From: Sphingomonas_E sp042693015
Lineage (GTDB): Bacteria > Pseudomonadota > Alphaproteobacteria > Sphingomonadales > Sphingomonadaceae
Reading direction: 5' to 3'
DNA length: 64,000 bases
NCBI RefSeq assembly: GCF_042693015.1
Contig: NZ_CP170544.1
Location: forward strand, 806,001 to 870,000
Under the pieces are notes generated by a model that saw only the letters and a program-made list of their open reading frames with translations, made no database searches and was not told the DNA's origin. The translations under genes and the position numbers were made by a program. Positions 8,815-17,356 of the stretch are shown here, piece by piece. Each line of letters begins with the position of its first letter. Positions within the stretch are counted from its first letter, which is position 1.

Positions 8815-8928
8815 GCCATCCTCCCTCTATCGTTGCGCGAACTATGCCCGTCGGAAATCTGGGGTCATCTGTGACTTGCGGCAGGTGCGGCTAGGATTTG
8901 GCAGGCGAGGGCGATAGGCTGCCTCCTC

Positions 8929-10563
8929 ATGGACCTCAGATGCTATGTCTATCAGGGCTGGCAGCCGCGCATTCGGGCGGCATCCTCGCGGCGCGAATGG
9001 ATGGATGGCACGCCCGAACGCTTCGCTTACCGTTGCCTGCCGCTCAACATCGCCAATGCGCACGGGTGGGAGATATTGAGCCCCTGCGGGTTCGAGGCGG
9101 TCTGGAAGGGCGGCAATGGCGTCGCGGACGTGGAGGTCCGCCCGGACCCCGGCACGCCCGCCCATGTCGCGCCGGTGTCGCTGTTCGGGCAGGGCACCTT
9201 CACCTTCCATATCGAAGGCCTGTTGCGGACGCCGGAGGGTTATAATCTCTGGGTCGGCGGTTCGCCCAATCACGCCAAGGATGGCGTCGCCCCGCTGGGC
9301 GGGGTGATCGAGACCGACTGGTCACCCTACAGCTTCACGATGAACTGGCGCTTCACCCGGCCCAACCATGTCGTCCGGTTCGAGGAGAACGAACCCTTCT
9401 GCTTCTTCTTCCCCGTAGAGCGCCGCCTGCTCGAAGCCGTCACCCCGCGCATCCTGCCGATCGAGGGCGACGAGGAGCTCAAGCAGCAGTTCGAGCAATG
9501 GAGCCGCTCGCGCGACGCCTTCCATGTCGAAATGGGGCGCAATCCGCCCGACAATCCCAGCGATAAATGGCAGAAATTCTATTATCGCGGCGCGCGGGCG
9601 GATGGGACGCCGGGTGCTCCCGATCACCAGTCCAAGCTCCGCCTCGCCGAATTCGATGGTGCCGCCGGCTTCCATCGCGAGGCGCGCGCCGCCCCCGCCT
9701 GCCCGGTGCAACATGAAGCCGCGCCCGCGCCACCGGCGGACAGTCGCGAGGCCGCCAAGCTCGCATGGATATTGGCGAGCATGGAGCAACTCCGCGCGCT
9801 CGCCCCGCGCGTGATCGAGCGCAAGGCGGACATCACGGCCGAAAGCTTCCTCGCCGAGCATTATGCCGCGAACCAGCCGGTCATACTCGACAGCGAACTC
9901 ACCGACTGGCCCGCGCTCGATCGCTGGACTCCCGATTATCTGAAACAGCTCATCGGCAGCCGCGAGATCGAGGTGCAGTCCAACCGCGGCGCCGACCCGG
10001 ATTTCGAACGCAACATGGCGGATCATCGCATCCGCATGCCCTTCGACCAGTTCATCGATCGGATCACGCGGGCCGACCACGGCAATGATCTATATCTGAC
10101 CGCCTATAACAGCGCGTCGAACGAGGCGGCGCTGGAGCCGCTGAAGGCCGATCTCGGCTTCATGGATAAATTGCTAAACCGAGAGGCGCACGCGCCCTAC
10201 GGCATGCCCTGGATCGGCTCGGCGGGCACCTTCACCCCGCTGCACCATGATCTCACCAACAATCTGCTGTTCCAGATCGTCGGCCGCAAACGCATCCTGC
10301 TGGTCCCGCCGCAGGAAACGCCGCGGCTCTACAATGATTATCATGTCTACAGCCAGATCCGCGACCTGGCCGAACCGGACATCGTCGCACGCTTCCCCAA
10401 GCTTTCAGGGCTGCAGGTGCATCAGGTGGTGATGGAGCCGGGCGACACCCTCTTCATCCCGCTCGGCTGGTGGCATCAGGTGACGGCGCTCGATTTCAGC
10501 ATCACCTTCACCCACACCAATTTCCGCTGGCCCAATGACTTCTACGCCACCCATCCGGTCTGA
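8929..10563 (+). CDS. DUF6065 - JmjC/cupin_8 fusion protein, probable Fe(II)/2-oxoglutarate hydroxylase
   Basis: 544 residues. Residues 1 to about 230 look like a DUF6065-type domain (P-E-R-F-A-Y-R-C-L-P-L-N-I-A-N-A-H-G-W near residue 30). An Ala/Pro-rich linker at about 250-275 leads to a cupin-like JmjC domain at about 295-544. The iron ligands are visible as His439-x-Asp441 in T-P-L-H-H-D and distal His516 in G-W-W-H-Q-V. These domains hydroxylate amino-acid side chains or small molecules. The methyltransferase gene starts 5 bp after its stop. The natural target is unknown; a peptide or natural-product tailoring role is inference. The DUF6065 name is recalled from the family pattern and should be confirmed. 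Confidence 0.85.
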   Translation: MDLRCYVYQGWQPRIRAASSRREWMDGTPERFAYRCLPLNIANAHGWEILSPCGFEAVWKGGNGVADVEVRPDPGTPAHVAPVSLFGQGTFTFHIEGLLRTPEGYNLWVGGSPNHAKDGVAPLGGVIETDWSPYSFTMNWRFTRPNHVVRFEENEPFCFFFPVERRLLEAVTPRILPIEGDEELKQQFEQWSRSRDAFHVEMGRNPPDNPSDKWQKFYYRGARADGTPGAPDHQSKLRLAEFDGAAGFHREARAAPACPVQHEAAPAPPADSREAAKLAWILASMEQLRALAPRVIERKADITAESFLAEHYAANQPVILDSELTDWPALDRWTPDYLKQLIGSREIEVQSNRGADPDFERNMADHRIRMPFDQFIDRITRADHGNDLYLTAYNSASNEAALEPLKADLGFMDKLLNREAHAPYGMPWIGSAGTFTPLHHDLTNNLLFQIVGRKRILLVPPQETPRLYNDYHVYSQIRDLAEPDIVARFPKLSGLQVHQVVMEPGDTLFIPLGWWHQVTALDFSITFTHTNFRWPNDFYATHPV

Positions 10564-10568
10564 ACGCG

Positions 10569-11180
10569 ATGCCCTATAATCTCGACATACCCGGTTGGAT
10601 GCCGGAGCCCGAACTCAAGATACTCGAACGGCTGGCGCGCACGATCCCGCCGGGTGGCGCCATGCTGGAGGTCGGGCCGTTCTGCGGGCGATCCTCCTGG
10701 TGCTGGTCGAAATCGGTCGATCCGACGGTCTCCGTCACCTGCGTCGATATCTGGGACCCGGTCGAGCATCCCTTCTCGCCGCCCTCCAAATCCGAAGCGG
10801 GGGAGGCGTCCGACGATGATTTCGGCAAGAGCACGCGCTTCCAGGGCAATTGGGGCACGCGCGAGAATTTCGATTTCTATACGAGCGATTGCCCCAACAT
10901 CACCGCGATCCGCGGGCACAGCCCCCAGGATTTCGGGGCCTGGCCGCTCGACAGCCTCGATCTCGTCTTCCTCGACGGGCTGCACCACAATCCCGGCTTC
11001 CACGCCGATGTCACCCATTGGTATCCGCGGGTGAAGCCCGGCGGCATCCTGTGTGGGGACGATTGCGCCCGCACCCACCCCGACGTCCTCTGGACGATCG
11101 ACGATTTCTGCAAGGCGTTGGGCATTCCCTTCACGGTGGAACGCCGCATCTGGATGCTGCGCCGGCCCGTCAGCGGCTGA
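10569..11180 (+). CDS. Class I SAM-dependent methyltransferase
   Basis: 203 residues, starting 5 bp after the DUF6065-JmjC gene. The SAM-binding motif I is M-L-E-V-G-P-F-C-G-R-S-S; motif II acidic residues lie in C-V-D-I-W-D; L-D-G-L-H-H-N marks the Methyltransf_24-like group; P-G-G-I-L-C-G-D-D follows. It probably methylates the product or a partner of the upstream hydroxylase fusion, since they form a two-gene unit. No other genes of an obvious biosynthetic cluster flank it. Confidence 0.88.
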   Translation: MPYNLDIPGWMPEPELKILERLARTIPPGGAMLEVGPFCGRSSWCWSKSVDPTVSVTCVDIWDPVEHPFSPPSKSEAGEASDDDFGKSTRFQGNWGTRENFDFYTSDCPNITAIRGHSPQDFGAWPLDSLDLVFLDGLHHNPGFHADVTHWYPRVKPGGILCGDDCARTHPDVLWTIDDFCKALGIPFTVERRIWMLRRPVSG

Positions 11181-11221
11181 AGCTTGTTCCCGTTCCGGCG
11201 CTGGACTTCACCAACTCTTCT

Positions 11222-11361
11222 CGTCACCCCGGGCTTGACCCGGGGTCCCGCTTTTACGGGAGCTTGAGCCGAGAGGCTTACAGCGGTATCGCCACCGCCG
11301 CATCGGGCACCGTGACAAAAGATCAGAAGAAGCGAGACCCCGGGTCAAGCCCGGGGTGACG
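11222..11361. repeat. Inverted pair of 31-bp REP-like palindromic repeats
   Basis: Left unit 11222-11252 and right unit 11331-11361 are reverse complements with 30 of 31 bases matching. Each unit contains its own smaller hairpin, ACCCCGGG-N5-CCCGGGGT. The 78-bp centre is unremarkable. Translations of this repeat yield the well-known spurious R-H-P-G-L-D-P-G-S string seen in alphaproteobacterial ORFs, which supports a dispersed genomic repeat. It lies past the methyltransferase stop and before the convergent end of the PepSY operon, so it may also act as a bidirectional terminator. Confidence 0.85.
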
Positions 11362-11407
11362 GAGAAAACGGCATCGGCTCAAACCCGAAGGTCGCGATCG
11401 GAACTGT

Positions 11408-11677
11408 CTACGCTGTCCCAACACGGCTGAACCACATCGCGACCAGCCAGCCGATTGCCGCGCAGGCGCCCAGCCACATCAGGAAGGCGGCGGCATCGCC
11501 GATCAGCGCGAACCCCAGCCCCGGCAGGCAGAGCAAAGCCACCAGCAGGCGGCGTGTGCCCGTGGATTGGCCGGCGCCGTCAAGCCGTGCGCTGCGCCGG
11601 CGCTTGGGGTCGCCGCTGCACAACAGGACGATGATGATCGTCGAAAAGGCGATCGCGGCAAGGGTCAAGGCGGTCAT
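11408..11677 (-). CDS. Small membrane protein, DUF3325-like
   Basis: 89 residues; its ATG overlaps the PepSY gene stop (ATGA), so it is the last gene of a three-gene operon. Three hydrophobic helices are visible: about residues 3-22, 44-62 and 64-84. The ending A-A-F-L-M-W-L-G-A-C and V-A-M-W-F fits DUF3325 proteins, which accompany PepSY-type iron-uptake operons. It is probably an inner-membrane partner of the PepSY protein. Function unknown. Confidence 0.75.
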   Translation of the reverse strand: MTALTLAAIAFSTIIIVLLCSGDPKRRRSARLDGAGQSTGTRRLLVALLCLPGLGFALIGDAAAFLMWLGACAAIGWLVAMWFSRVGTA

Positions 11678-13260
11678 TCGGCCGGCTGCAACAAAGAGGG
11701 AGGGGTGTCTTCGCGCTGGGTGCGGGCGGCCAACAACCGCCAGATCATCCAGCCGCCGGCCAGCACGAAGGCGATGTCGAGCGCGACGATGATGGGCTGG
11801 CCGGCGCCGAGCGCCTGCGCCCAGCCGGGACCGCCCATCACCAGCCGCAGGGCGGGGAGCGCAATCATCACCGCGCCCATGCCGATCTGCAACGCATGAT
11901 CCAGCGCCACACGCGACGGTAGCAATATGCCCGCGACGATCGCCACGGCGGATGCGATCAGGAAGGCGGTCGGCGTCCAGAACACCGCGCTGCCCTGCGG
12001 CATGGCGATGAAGAAGGCGGCGGCGCAGACGAGCAAGGCGAAGGGCAGGCCGAAGCCGATCACGCTCACCGTCCGCTCCAGCCATTCCAGCGATCGGCTG
12101 CCTTCACGCCGGCGCGCCAGCCACAGCCGTAGCCCGGTCAGCGTGACATAGCACATCGCGAAACCCAGCCCGAACCAGATCGCCTTGGAAAGCATGCCCG
12201 CGAAATTGCCGAAATGGAGCGGCGACATGATCGCCGCCAGCGTGCCGCCGGCCGATGGCCTGGTGCCGATCGAAGGCTTGGTGCGCTCGAACTCGCCCGT
12301 CGCGCCCTTGTAGAGCAGGGTGATCGGCTCGATGTCGCCGGCCTTAGGGTTGTGGAAGCTGCTGATCTGGGAATCCGCCCGGCCGAAATTCTCGATCGCG
12401 ACGAAGATTGGCGCCTCGCCCGTCCGCTGGATGGAATCCGCCGCGATCCGGTCGAGATTGCCGACCGCCACCGGCCGCGTGTCGGGTTTGGCCGGATTGC
12501 CGAACACCGCGTCGTTCAGCGCCGCCACGTCGCCGCCGAAAGCGGCCATCGCGACGGTCGGCACGCCGATGGTGCCGAAAAAGGAGAAGAAGCTGCCGGT
12601 AAAGGCGAGGATGAACGCGAAGGGCAGGCTCCAGGTGCCGGCCACGCTATGCCGGTCGCGATCGACCAGCACGGGATTGGCCTTCCGCCGCAGCGTGAAG
12701 ATATCCTTGAACAGATGGCGGTGGATCAGCAGGCCGGAAATGGCGGCGACCAGCATCGCCAGGCCCAATATGCCGGTCAGCAGCAATCCCCAGGGATCGG
12801 GGACGTGCAGGCGGACATGGGTGTCGACCAGGAAATGGCTCAGCGCGTCATCGTTGCGCGGGCCGAAAATCTCTTCGCCGGTGCCATGCTGCTCGCTCGC
12901 GATGCGGCCTTCCTTGTCCATCTGATAATAGACGCCACGGCTGACGAAGGTGCCGTCGGGGTCGGTCTCGTGCCGATGGAAGAAGACGCCGAGATTATGG
13001 TCGCCAATCTCGAAGATGTCGGCGCCCTCATGATATTTCGCGGGCGTCCGCGCGCCGAGATCGCGAACGATTTTGTCTATCGGCCGCTCGAATGCCGACT
13101 GTTTCTCGACATGCCCGGCGGACCAGGCGCCGATCTCCTCTGCGAACACGGCCGTCATGCCGGTCAGCACCACCGCATAGAGCAGCAGGCCGAGCAGGAT
13201 GCCCGACCAGCCGTGGACGGCGACCATCAGCTTGGTTTCTTCCTTCGGCAGATGGATCAT
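11674..13260 (-). CDS. PepSY-associated transmembrane protein (iron-uptake-linked reductase-like)
   Basis: 528 residues with about seven to nine hydrophobic segments, including residues 15-38, 160-182, 208-232, 335-358 and several near the C-terminus. V-H-G-W-S-G-I-L-L-G-L-L-L-Y at the N-terminus and H-V-R-L-H-V-P-D before the second helix are typical of the PepSY_TM family, which is encoded beside TonB-dependent siderophore receptors and thought to act in ferric-siderophore reduction or handling at the inner membrane. It overlaps the upstream small gene by 4 bp and the downstream DUF3325-like gene by 4 bp. It is divergent from the siderophore receptor gene. Confidence 0.9.
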   Translation of the reverse strand: MIHLPKEETKLMVAVHGWSGILLGLLLYAVVLTGMTAVFAEEIGAWSAGHVEKQSAFERPIDKIVRDLGARTPAKYHEGADIFEIGDHNLGVFFHRHETDPDGTFVSRGVYYQMDKEGRIASEQHGTGEEIFGPRNDDALSHFLVDTHVRLHVPDPWGLLLTGILGLAMLVAAISGLLIHRHLFKDIFTLRRKANPVLVDRDRHSVAGTWSLPFAFILAFTGSFFSFFGTIGVPTVAMAAFGGDVAALNDAVFGNPAKPDTRPVAVGNLDRIAADSIQRTGEAPIFVAIENFGRADSQISSFHNPKAGDIEPITLLYKGATGEFERTKPSIGTRPSAGGTLAAIMSPLHFGNFAGMLSKAIWFGLGFAMCYVTLTGLRLWLARRREGSRSLEWLERTVSVIGFGLPFALLVCAAAFFIAMPQGSAVFWTPTAFLIASAVAIVAGILLPSRVALDHALQIGMGAVMIALPALRLVMGGPGWAQALGAGQPIIVALDIAFVLAGGWMIWRLLAARTQREDTPPSLLQPAE

Positions 13261-13562
13261 TGGTGCTCCTCCGCAGCAGGCGGTGCCTTGGTCATGAACT
13301 TGTGTGCCACCAGCCCGCCATGGATCGCCAGCAGGCCGATCGCCACGATCGCGACACGGGCCAGTTTCGAATCCAGACAGGCGTGAAAGAACAGCCCGGC
13401 CCAGATCAGCGGAACCAGCACCAAGGGCAGCACCAGATTATCGATGCCCGCCGCGCCGCGCGGCAACCATAATGTAGAACCCGCCATGATCACCATGGCG
13501 ATGATCACGGCACCCGGTCCGGCAAAGAATATCCGCAGCCATTTGCGAGCGCTCGGCGACAT
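13257..13562 (-). CDS. Small three-helix membrane protein of the PepSY operon
   Basis: 101 residues; ATG at 13562 is preceded by AGGAGGACG, a strong ribosome binding site. Hydrophobic segments at about residues 10-30, 40-60 and 66-84. Its stop overlaps the PepSY start by ATGA. It is the first gene of the operon and sits opposite the TonB receptor across a ~240-bp divergent promoter region. No family is recognised; the position suggests an accessory protein in iron uptake. Confidence 0.75.
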   Translation of the reverse strand: MSPSARKWLRIFFAGPGAVIIAMVIMAGSTLWLPRGAAGIDNLVLPLVLVPLIWAGLFFHACLDSKLARVAIVAIGLLAIHGGLVAHKFMTKAPPAAEEHQ

Positions 13563-13731
13563 CGTCCTCCTGCTGGTCGATGGGCGATGTGCCGGACCAG
13601 TGCTGTTGCGAGTCGTTATTAGCAATAATGCCCGTGCGCAAGCATCGAGCGGCTGAACTAATGTCTCCCGTTCGCTTGCCCTTCGTCCATCGGCGCCGGA
13701 ATTGGGACGGGTGCATCCCGGTTGCCCATTC

Positions 13732-13756
13732 GCTATTGCGAATAGAATGCAATAGC
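13732..13756. promoter_or_regulatory. Candidate Fur/iron-responsive operator
   Basis: Perfect inverted repeat GCTATTGC-N9-GCAATAGC centred 60 bp before the receptor GTG start. The core, TGC-GAAT-A-GAAT-GCA, resembles alphaproteobacterial Fur-box patterns. A second partial match, TTGCGAGTC-GTTATTAGCAA, lies near 13607-13626, closer to the divergent PepSY operon. Assignment to Fur is inference from motif and context. Confidence 0.5.
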
Positions 13757-13803
13757 TCTATGCGCCGCGCCGACAGTGATATTGGACGATCGAGGGGGAA
13801 TTC

Positions 13804-15900
13804 GTGAAGAAGACAATCGCATTGGCCGGAGCGGCCCTCATCCTATGGCCGCAGATCGCGGCGGCCGAGGTGGCGGAAGCCGCCGATGCGGTGGACGTCA
13901 GCAGCGACGAGATCATCGTCACCGGCGCGAATGCCGGCACCAAGACCGAAACGCCGCTCATCGAACTGCCCCAGCCGATCACGGTGATCACGTCCGAACA
14001 ATATCTCTCGCAGGGCGCGATCAGCATCAGCGACACGGTGAAATATGCCGCGAACGTCCTTGCCAACCCCTATGGCCGCGACACCCGCGTCGACGGGTTC
14101 AACGTGCGCGGCATTGATGCGCTGCAGTTCCGTGACGGCATGCGCGACATCTTCAGCTATTATGCCAGCATCACGGCGGACCCCTATAATTTCTCGCGCG
14201 TCGAAATCGTGCGCGGCCCGGCGTCTGTGCTGTTCGGCCAGGGTTCGATCGGCGGCCTCGTCAACCTCGTTTCCAAGACCCCCGATTTCGAGACGCGCGG
14301 CGAATTCAACGCCGTCTATGGCAGCTACGACCGCAAGGAATTGCTGGGCGACGTCAATTACGCCGTGTCGGATACGTTCGCGATCCGCGCCGTGGGCCGC
14401 GTGCGCGATGCCGACACCTATGTCGATCATGTGCCCGATGACCGGGTGATGTTCGCGCCTTCGATCCGTTGGCAGCCAACGCCTGACACGGACGTCGTGC
14501 TGGTCGGCCTCTATCAGGAGGATGACACCGGCTCGACCTCGCAGTTCCTGCCGATCGTCGGCACCTTCCGGCCCAATCCCGCCAATCCGACAGGGCAGCT
14601 TGACCAATATACCTTCGTCGGCAAGCCGGGCTGGGATCGCTATGCCGGCCGGTCGCTCCAGGGCGGCGGCTCCATCACCCATCGCTTCTCGGACAATATC
14701 CGGCTGAGCCTCAAGGCCCGCTATATCGACAGCGACCTTGAATATAAGACCCATTATGCCGACAGCTACACCTACCCCACCGATCCCTATTCGGTTTACG
14801 GCACGGACGGCCGGACCATTGGCCTCTACGCGGACGCCAGCGACGCGAAGATGAACGTCTTCTCGACCGACAATAACCTGCAGTTCAACTTCAACACCGG
14901 CAGCGATATCGAACATAAGCTGCTGGTTGGTATCGATTATAGCTGGAATAAGGTCGGCAAGCGCGGCGTCTTCGGCTTCGAGGTGATCGATCTGTACGAC
15001 ATCGATTATGATGCCCTGCTGACCTACGACCCCAGCGGCCCCTTCACCTATGACAGCCAGAAGCAGCTCGGCATCTATGTGCAGGACCAGATTCGCCTCT
15101 GGGATCGCGTTTCGGTGGTGCTGGGCGCCCGCCGCGACCGCGTGACGTCCTCGGCGGGCAACAAGGATAATGCCACCACCTTCCGCGCCGGCATCATCGG
15201 CGAATTGGGCGCCGGCTTCTCGCCTTTCTTCAGCTATACCGAAAGCTTCCTGCCGCTCGCGGGCAGCGACAGCAACGGCGATGGCCTGAAGCCGCAAACC
15301 GGCAAGCAGTTCGAAACGGGCGTGAAGTGGCAGCCGGAGCGTAACACGCTGGTCACCGTCACCGCCTTCCACATCAAGGAGCGGAACCGCGTTCTCTATC
15401 TGCCGGGCAACGTCATCGCCCAGTCAGGCGAATTGACGACCAAGGGGATCGAGTTCGAGGCAAGCCACACGCTGCCCGGCGATTTCGAGCTGCTGCTCAA
15501 TTACGGCTACAACCAGGTCAAGTCGGAGGTGAACAGCAGCCTCGAATATATGCCGCGCCACACCGCTTCCGTTTGGTCAACCAAGACCTTCGGGCTGGTC
15601 GACGATGCCCAACTGCGCCTGGGTGCGGGTGTCGTCTATGCCGGCAAGCGCAAGTCGACCGGCGCGATCGATCCCTATGGCCTCAATCCCGCCATTCCCG
15701 CGGGCGAACTCTACACTGTCGTCACGCCGTCCTACACCACGGTCGACGCGCTGGCGGAAGTGAACTGGCAGAACTGGCGCTTCGCGATCAACGCCACGAA
15801 CCTGCTTAACAACAAATATTACGCCTCCTGCCTGGCCCGCGGCGATTGCTTCATGGGCGCACCGCGCAACGTGATGGGTACGGTCGGCTACCGCTTCTGA
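13804..15900 (+). CDS. TonB-dependent siderophore receptor
   Basis: 698 residues from a GTG start with GAGGGGGA upstream. A Sec signal peptide (K-K-T-I-A-L-A-G-A-A-L-I-L then A-A-A-E, cleavage near residue 21) is followed by a TonB-box-like stretch D-E-I-I-V-T-G. The plug domain shows L-P-Q-P-I-T-V-I-T, F-N-V-R-G and I-V-R-G-P-A-S-V-L-F-G-Q-G-S-I-G-G, the siderophore-receptor subtype. The protein ends in G-Y-R-F, the outer-membrane barrel signal. It imports an iron chelate across the outer membrane using TonB energy. The divergent PepSY operon supports the siderophore assignment. The ligand is unknown. Confidence 0.93.
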   Translation: MKKTIALAGAALILWPQIAAAEVAEAADAVDVSSDEIIVTGANAGTKTETPLIELPQPITVITSEQYLSQGAISISDTVKYAANVLANPYGRDTRVDGFNVRGIDALQFRDGMRDIFSYYASITADPYNFSRVEIVRGPASVLFGQGSIGGLVNLVSKTPDFETRGEFNAVYGSYDRKELLGDVNYAVSDTFAIRAVGRVRDADTYVDHVPDDRVMFAPSIRWQPTPDTDVVLVGLYQEDDTGSTSQFLPIVGTFRPNPANPTGQLDQYTFVGKPGWDRYAGRSLQGGGSITHRFSDNIRLSLKARYIDSDLEYKTHYADSYTYPTDPYSVYGTDGRTIGLYADASDAKMNVFSTDNNLQFNFNTGSDIEHKLLVGIDYSWNKVGKRGVFGFEVIDLYDIDYDALLTYDPSGPFTYDSQKQLGIYVQDQIRLWDRVSVVLGARRDRVTSSAGNKDNATTFRAGIIGELGAGFSPFFSYTESFLPLAGSDSNGDGLKPQTGKQFETGVKWQPERNTLVTVTAFHIKERNRVLYLPGNVIAQSGELTTKGIEFEASHTLPGDFELLLNYGYNQVKSEVNSSLEYMPRHTASVWSTKTFGLVDDAQLRLGAGVVYAGKRKSTGAIDPYGLNPAIPAGELYTVVTPSYTTVDALAEVNWQNWRFAINATNLLNNKYYASCLARGDCFMGAPRNVMGTVGYRF

Positions 15901-15909
15901 ATGATGTCC

Positions 15910-15934
15910 CCCGGCCGCAGGGCATGCGGCCGGG
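15910..15934 (+). terminator. Stem-loop terminator after the siderophore receptor
   Basis: A perfect 10-bp GC-rich stem (15910-15919 with 15925-15934) and a 5-base loop start 9 bases past the receptor stop. The following AATTTCC is only weakly T-rich, so efficiency is uncertain. Confidence 0.6.
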
Positions 15935-16048
15935 AATTTCCAACATTTGTTCCGATATTTCCTACATGCCTTCCGAAACGAACAAGTTGTTACCAGCGCC
16001 CCCTTTTTCAGTATAAACCAGACACTGAACTTGATCGGGTCGCCATTG

Positions 16049-17356
16049 ATGACAGATCTTCGCGATTGGCTCCTGGCAATCGGCTGGACCTCGCCACTGG
16101 GCCAGATCGTCATCGCCGCGATCCTCGTCGCCCTGGCGGCACTGGCCGGTCACCTCGCAGCCCGCTGGGGCGGCCCCGTCTGCCGCAAATGGGCTAGGGC
16201 CTGGCCCGGCGAACGCGGCGCAGCGATCGGCCGCCGCTTGCCCCGCCTGCTCCGCTACGCAACCGCCGCCCTGTTCCTCATCGTCCCGCTCTCGCTGCTC
16301 CCGTTCCAGACCTCGGCGACGATCGTCGTCGCGACCGGCCTCGGCGCCGCGCTCGCAATGCTGCTCGGCAACCTGCTGCGCCTTTCGGGCCTGCCGGTCT
16401 GGACCTGCGTCCTCTTGGGCCTCGCCTTGTTCGTCCTCGTCGTGACCGGCGTGTTCGGCGGCCTCGCGCCGCTCGACGCCAGCCTTGATGCGACCGCGCT
16501 CAATGTCGGCACGCGGCGCATATCGCTTCTGAGCCTCGTCAATTTCCTGCTCGTCGCAGCGATATTGTACGCGGCCACCCGGATCGGAAATCAGATACTC
16601 ACCCACGCCGTCGGCAGCCTCACCGCGCTCGATCTTTCGCAGCGCGCACTGGTCCAGAAGCTCGGCAGCCTCGCCGTGGTGCTGCTCGCGATCCTGCTCG
16701 GCATCGACGTGCTCGGCATCGACCTCACGACGCTCACCGTCTTTTCCGGCGCCCTTGGCCTGGCCGTCGGCTTCGGCCTGCAGAAGACGTTCGGCAACCT
16801 GATCGCTGGCCTGATCCTGCTGATGGACAAATCGGTGAAGCCGGGCGATGTCGTCGCCGTCGGCGATACTTTTGGCGCGATCAACAAGATCGGGGTCCGC
16901 GCCGTGTCGGTCATCACGCGCGACGGCAAGGAGCATCTGATCCCGAACGAGCAGTTGATGACCCAGGCGGTCGAAAACTGGTCCTTCTCCAGCCGCGACG
17001 TTCGCATCCACATCCCTGTCACCATCTCTTACGACAGTGACCTGAAGCTCGCGCAGAAGCTGATGATCCAGGCGGCGAAGGAGTCGCGTCGCGTGTTGCC
17101 GGTGCCCGAACCCAGTGTCTGGCTGCTCTCCTTCGGGGAGCGGGGCCTGGAACATGACATCATGGTCTGGATTCTCGATCCCGAACAGGGTGTCGGCAAT
17201 GTCCAGTCCGACATCCTCAATCGACTATGGGTTCTGTTCCGCGAACATCAGATCGGCCTGCCGTACCCGCAGCAGGACGTGCATCTGCACCATGTCTCCG
17301 GACATCGGGCAGGCAATGCCAATCTGCGTTCGGACGATCGCCCCGATCAGAACTGA
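16049..17356 (+). CDS. Mechanosensitive ion channel family protein (MscS type)
   Basis: 435 residues from ATG 16049; an earlier in-frame start at 15947 would run through the terminator region and is rejected. Five or so N-terminal helices precede the MscS pore helix, rich in Gly/Ala: F-S-G-A-L-G-L-A-V-G-F-G-L-Q-K-T-F-G-N-L-I-A-G near residue 245. The beta domain follows, with V-K-P-G-D-V-V, then I-P-N-E-Q-L. These channels open under membrane tension to release solutes. The C-terminus overlaps the convergent TonB receptor by 10 bp. Confidence 0.92.
   Translation: MTDLRDWLLAIGWTSPLGQIVIAAILVALAALAGHLAARWGGPVCRKWARAWPGERGAAIGRRLPRLLRYATAALFLIVPLSLLPFQTSATIVVATGLGAALAMLLGNLLRLSGLPVWTCVLLGLALFVLVVTGVFGGLAPLDASLDATALNVGTRRISLLSLVNFLLVAAILYAATRIGNQILTHAVGSLTALDLSQRALVQKLGSLAVVLLAILLGIDVLGIDLTTLTVFSGALGLAVGFGLQKTFGNLIAGLILLMDKSVKPGDVVAVGDTFGAINKIGVRAVSVITRDGKEHLIPNEQLMTQAVENWSFSSRDVRIHIPVTISYDSDLKLAQKLMIQAAKESRRVLPVPEPSVWLLSFGERGLEHDIMVWILDPEQGVGNVQSDILNRLWVLFREHQIGLPYPQQDVHLHHVSGHRAGNANLRSDDRPDQN

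Noticed and set aside
10850..11359. 169-residue frame ending in the R-H-P-G-L-D-P-G-S string
   Set aside because: It overlaps the methyltransferase in another frame and its tail is a translation of the palindromic repeat, a known false-ORF source.
13843..15372. 509-residue antisense frame across the siderophore receptor
   Set aside because: It mirrors the receptor codon pattern, has no domain signature and would conflict with a clear TonB receptor.
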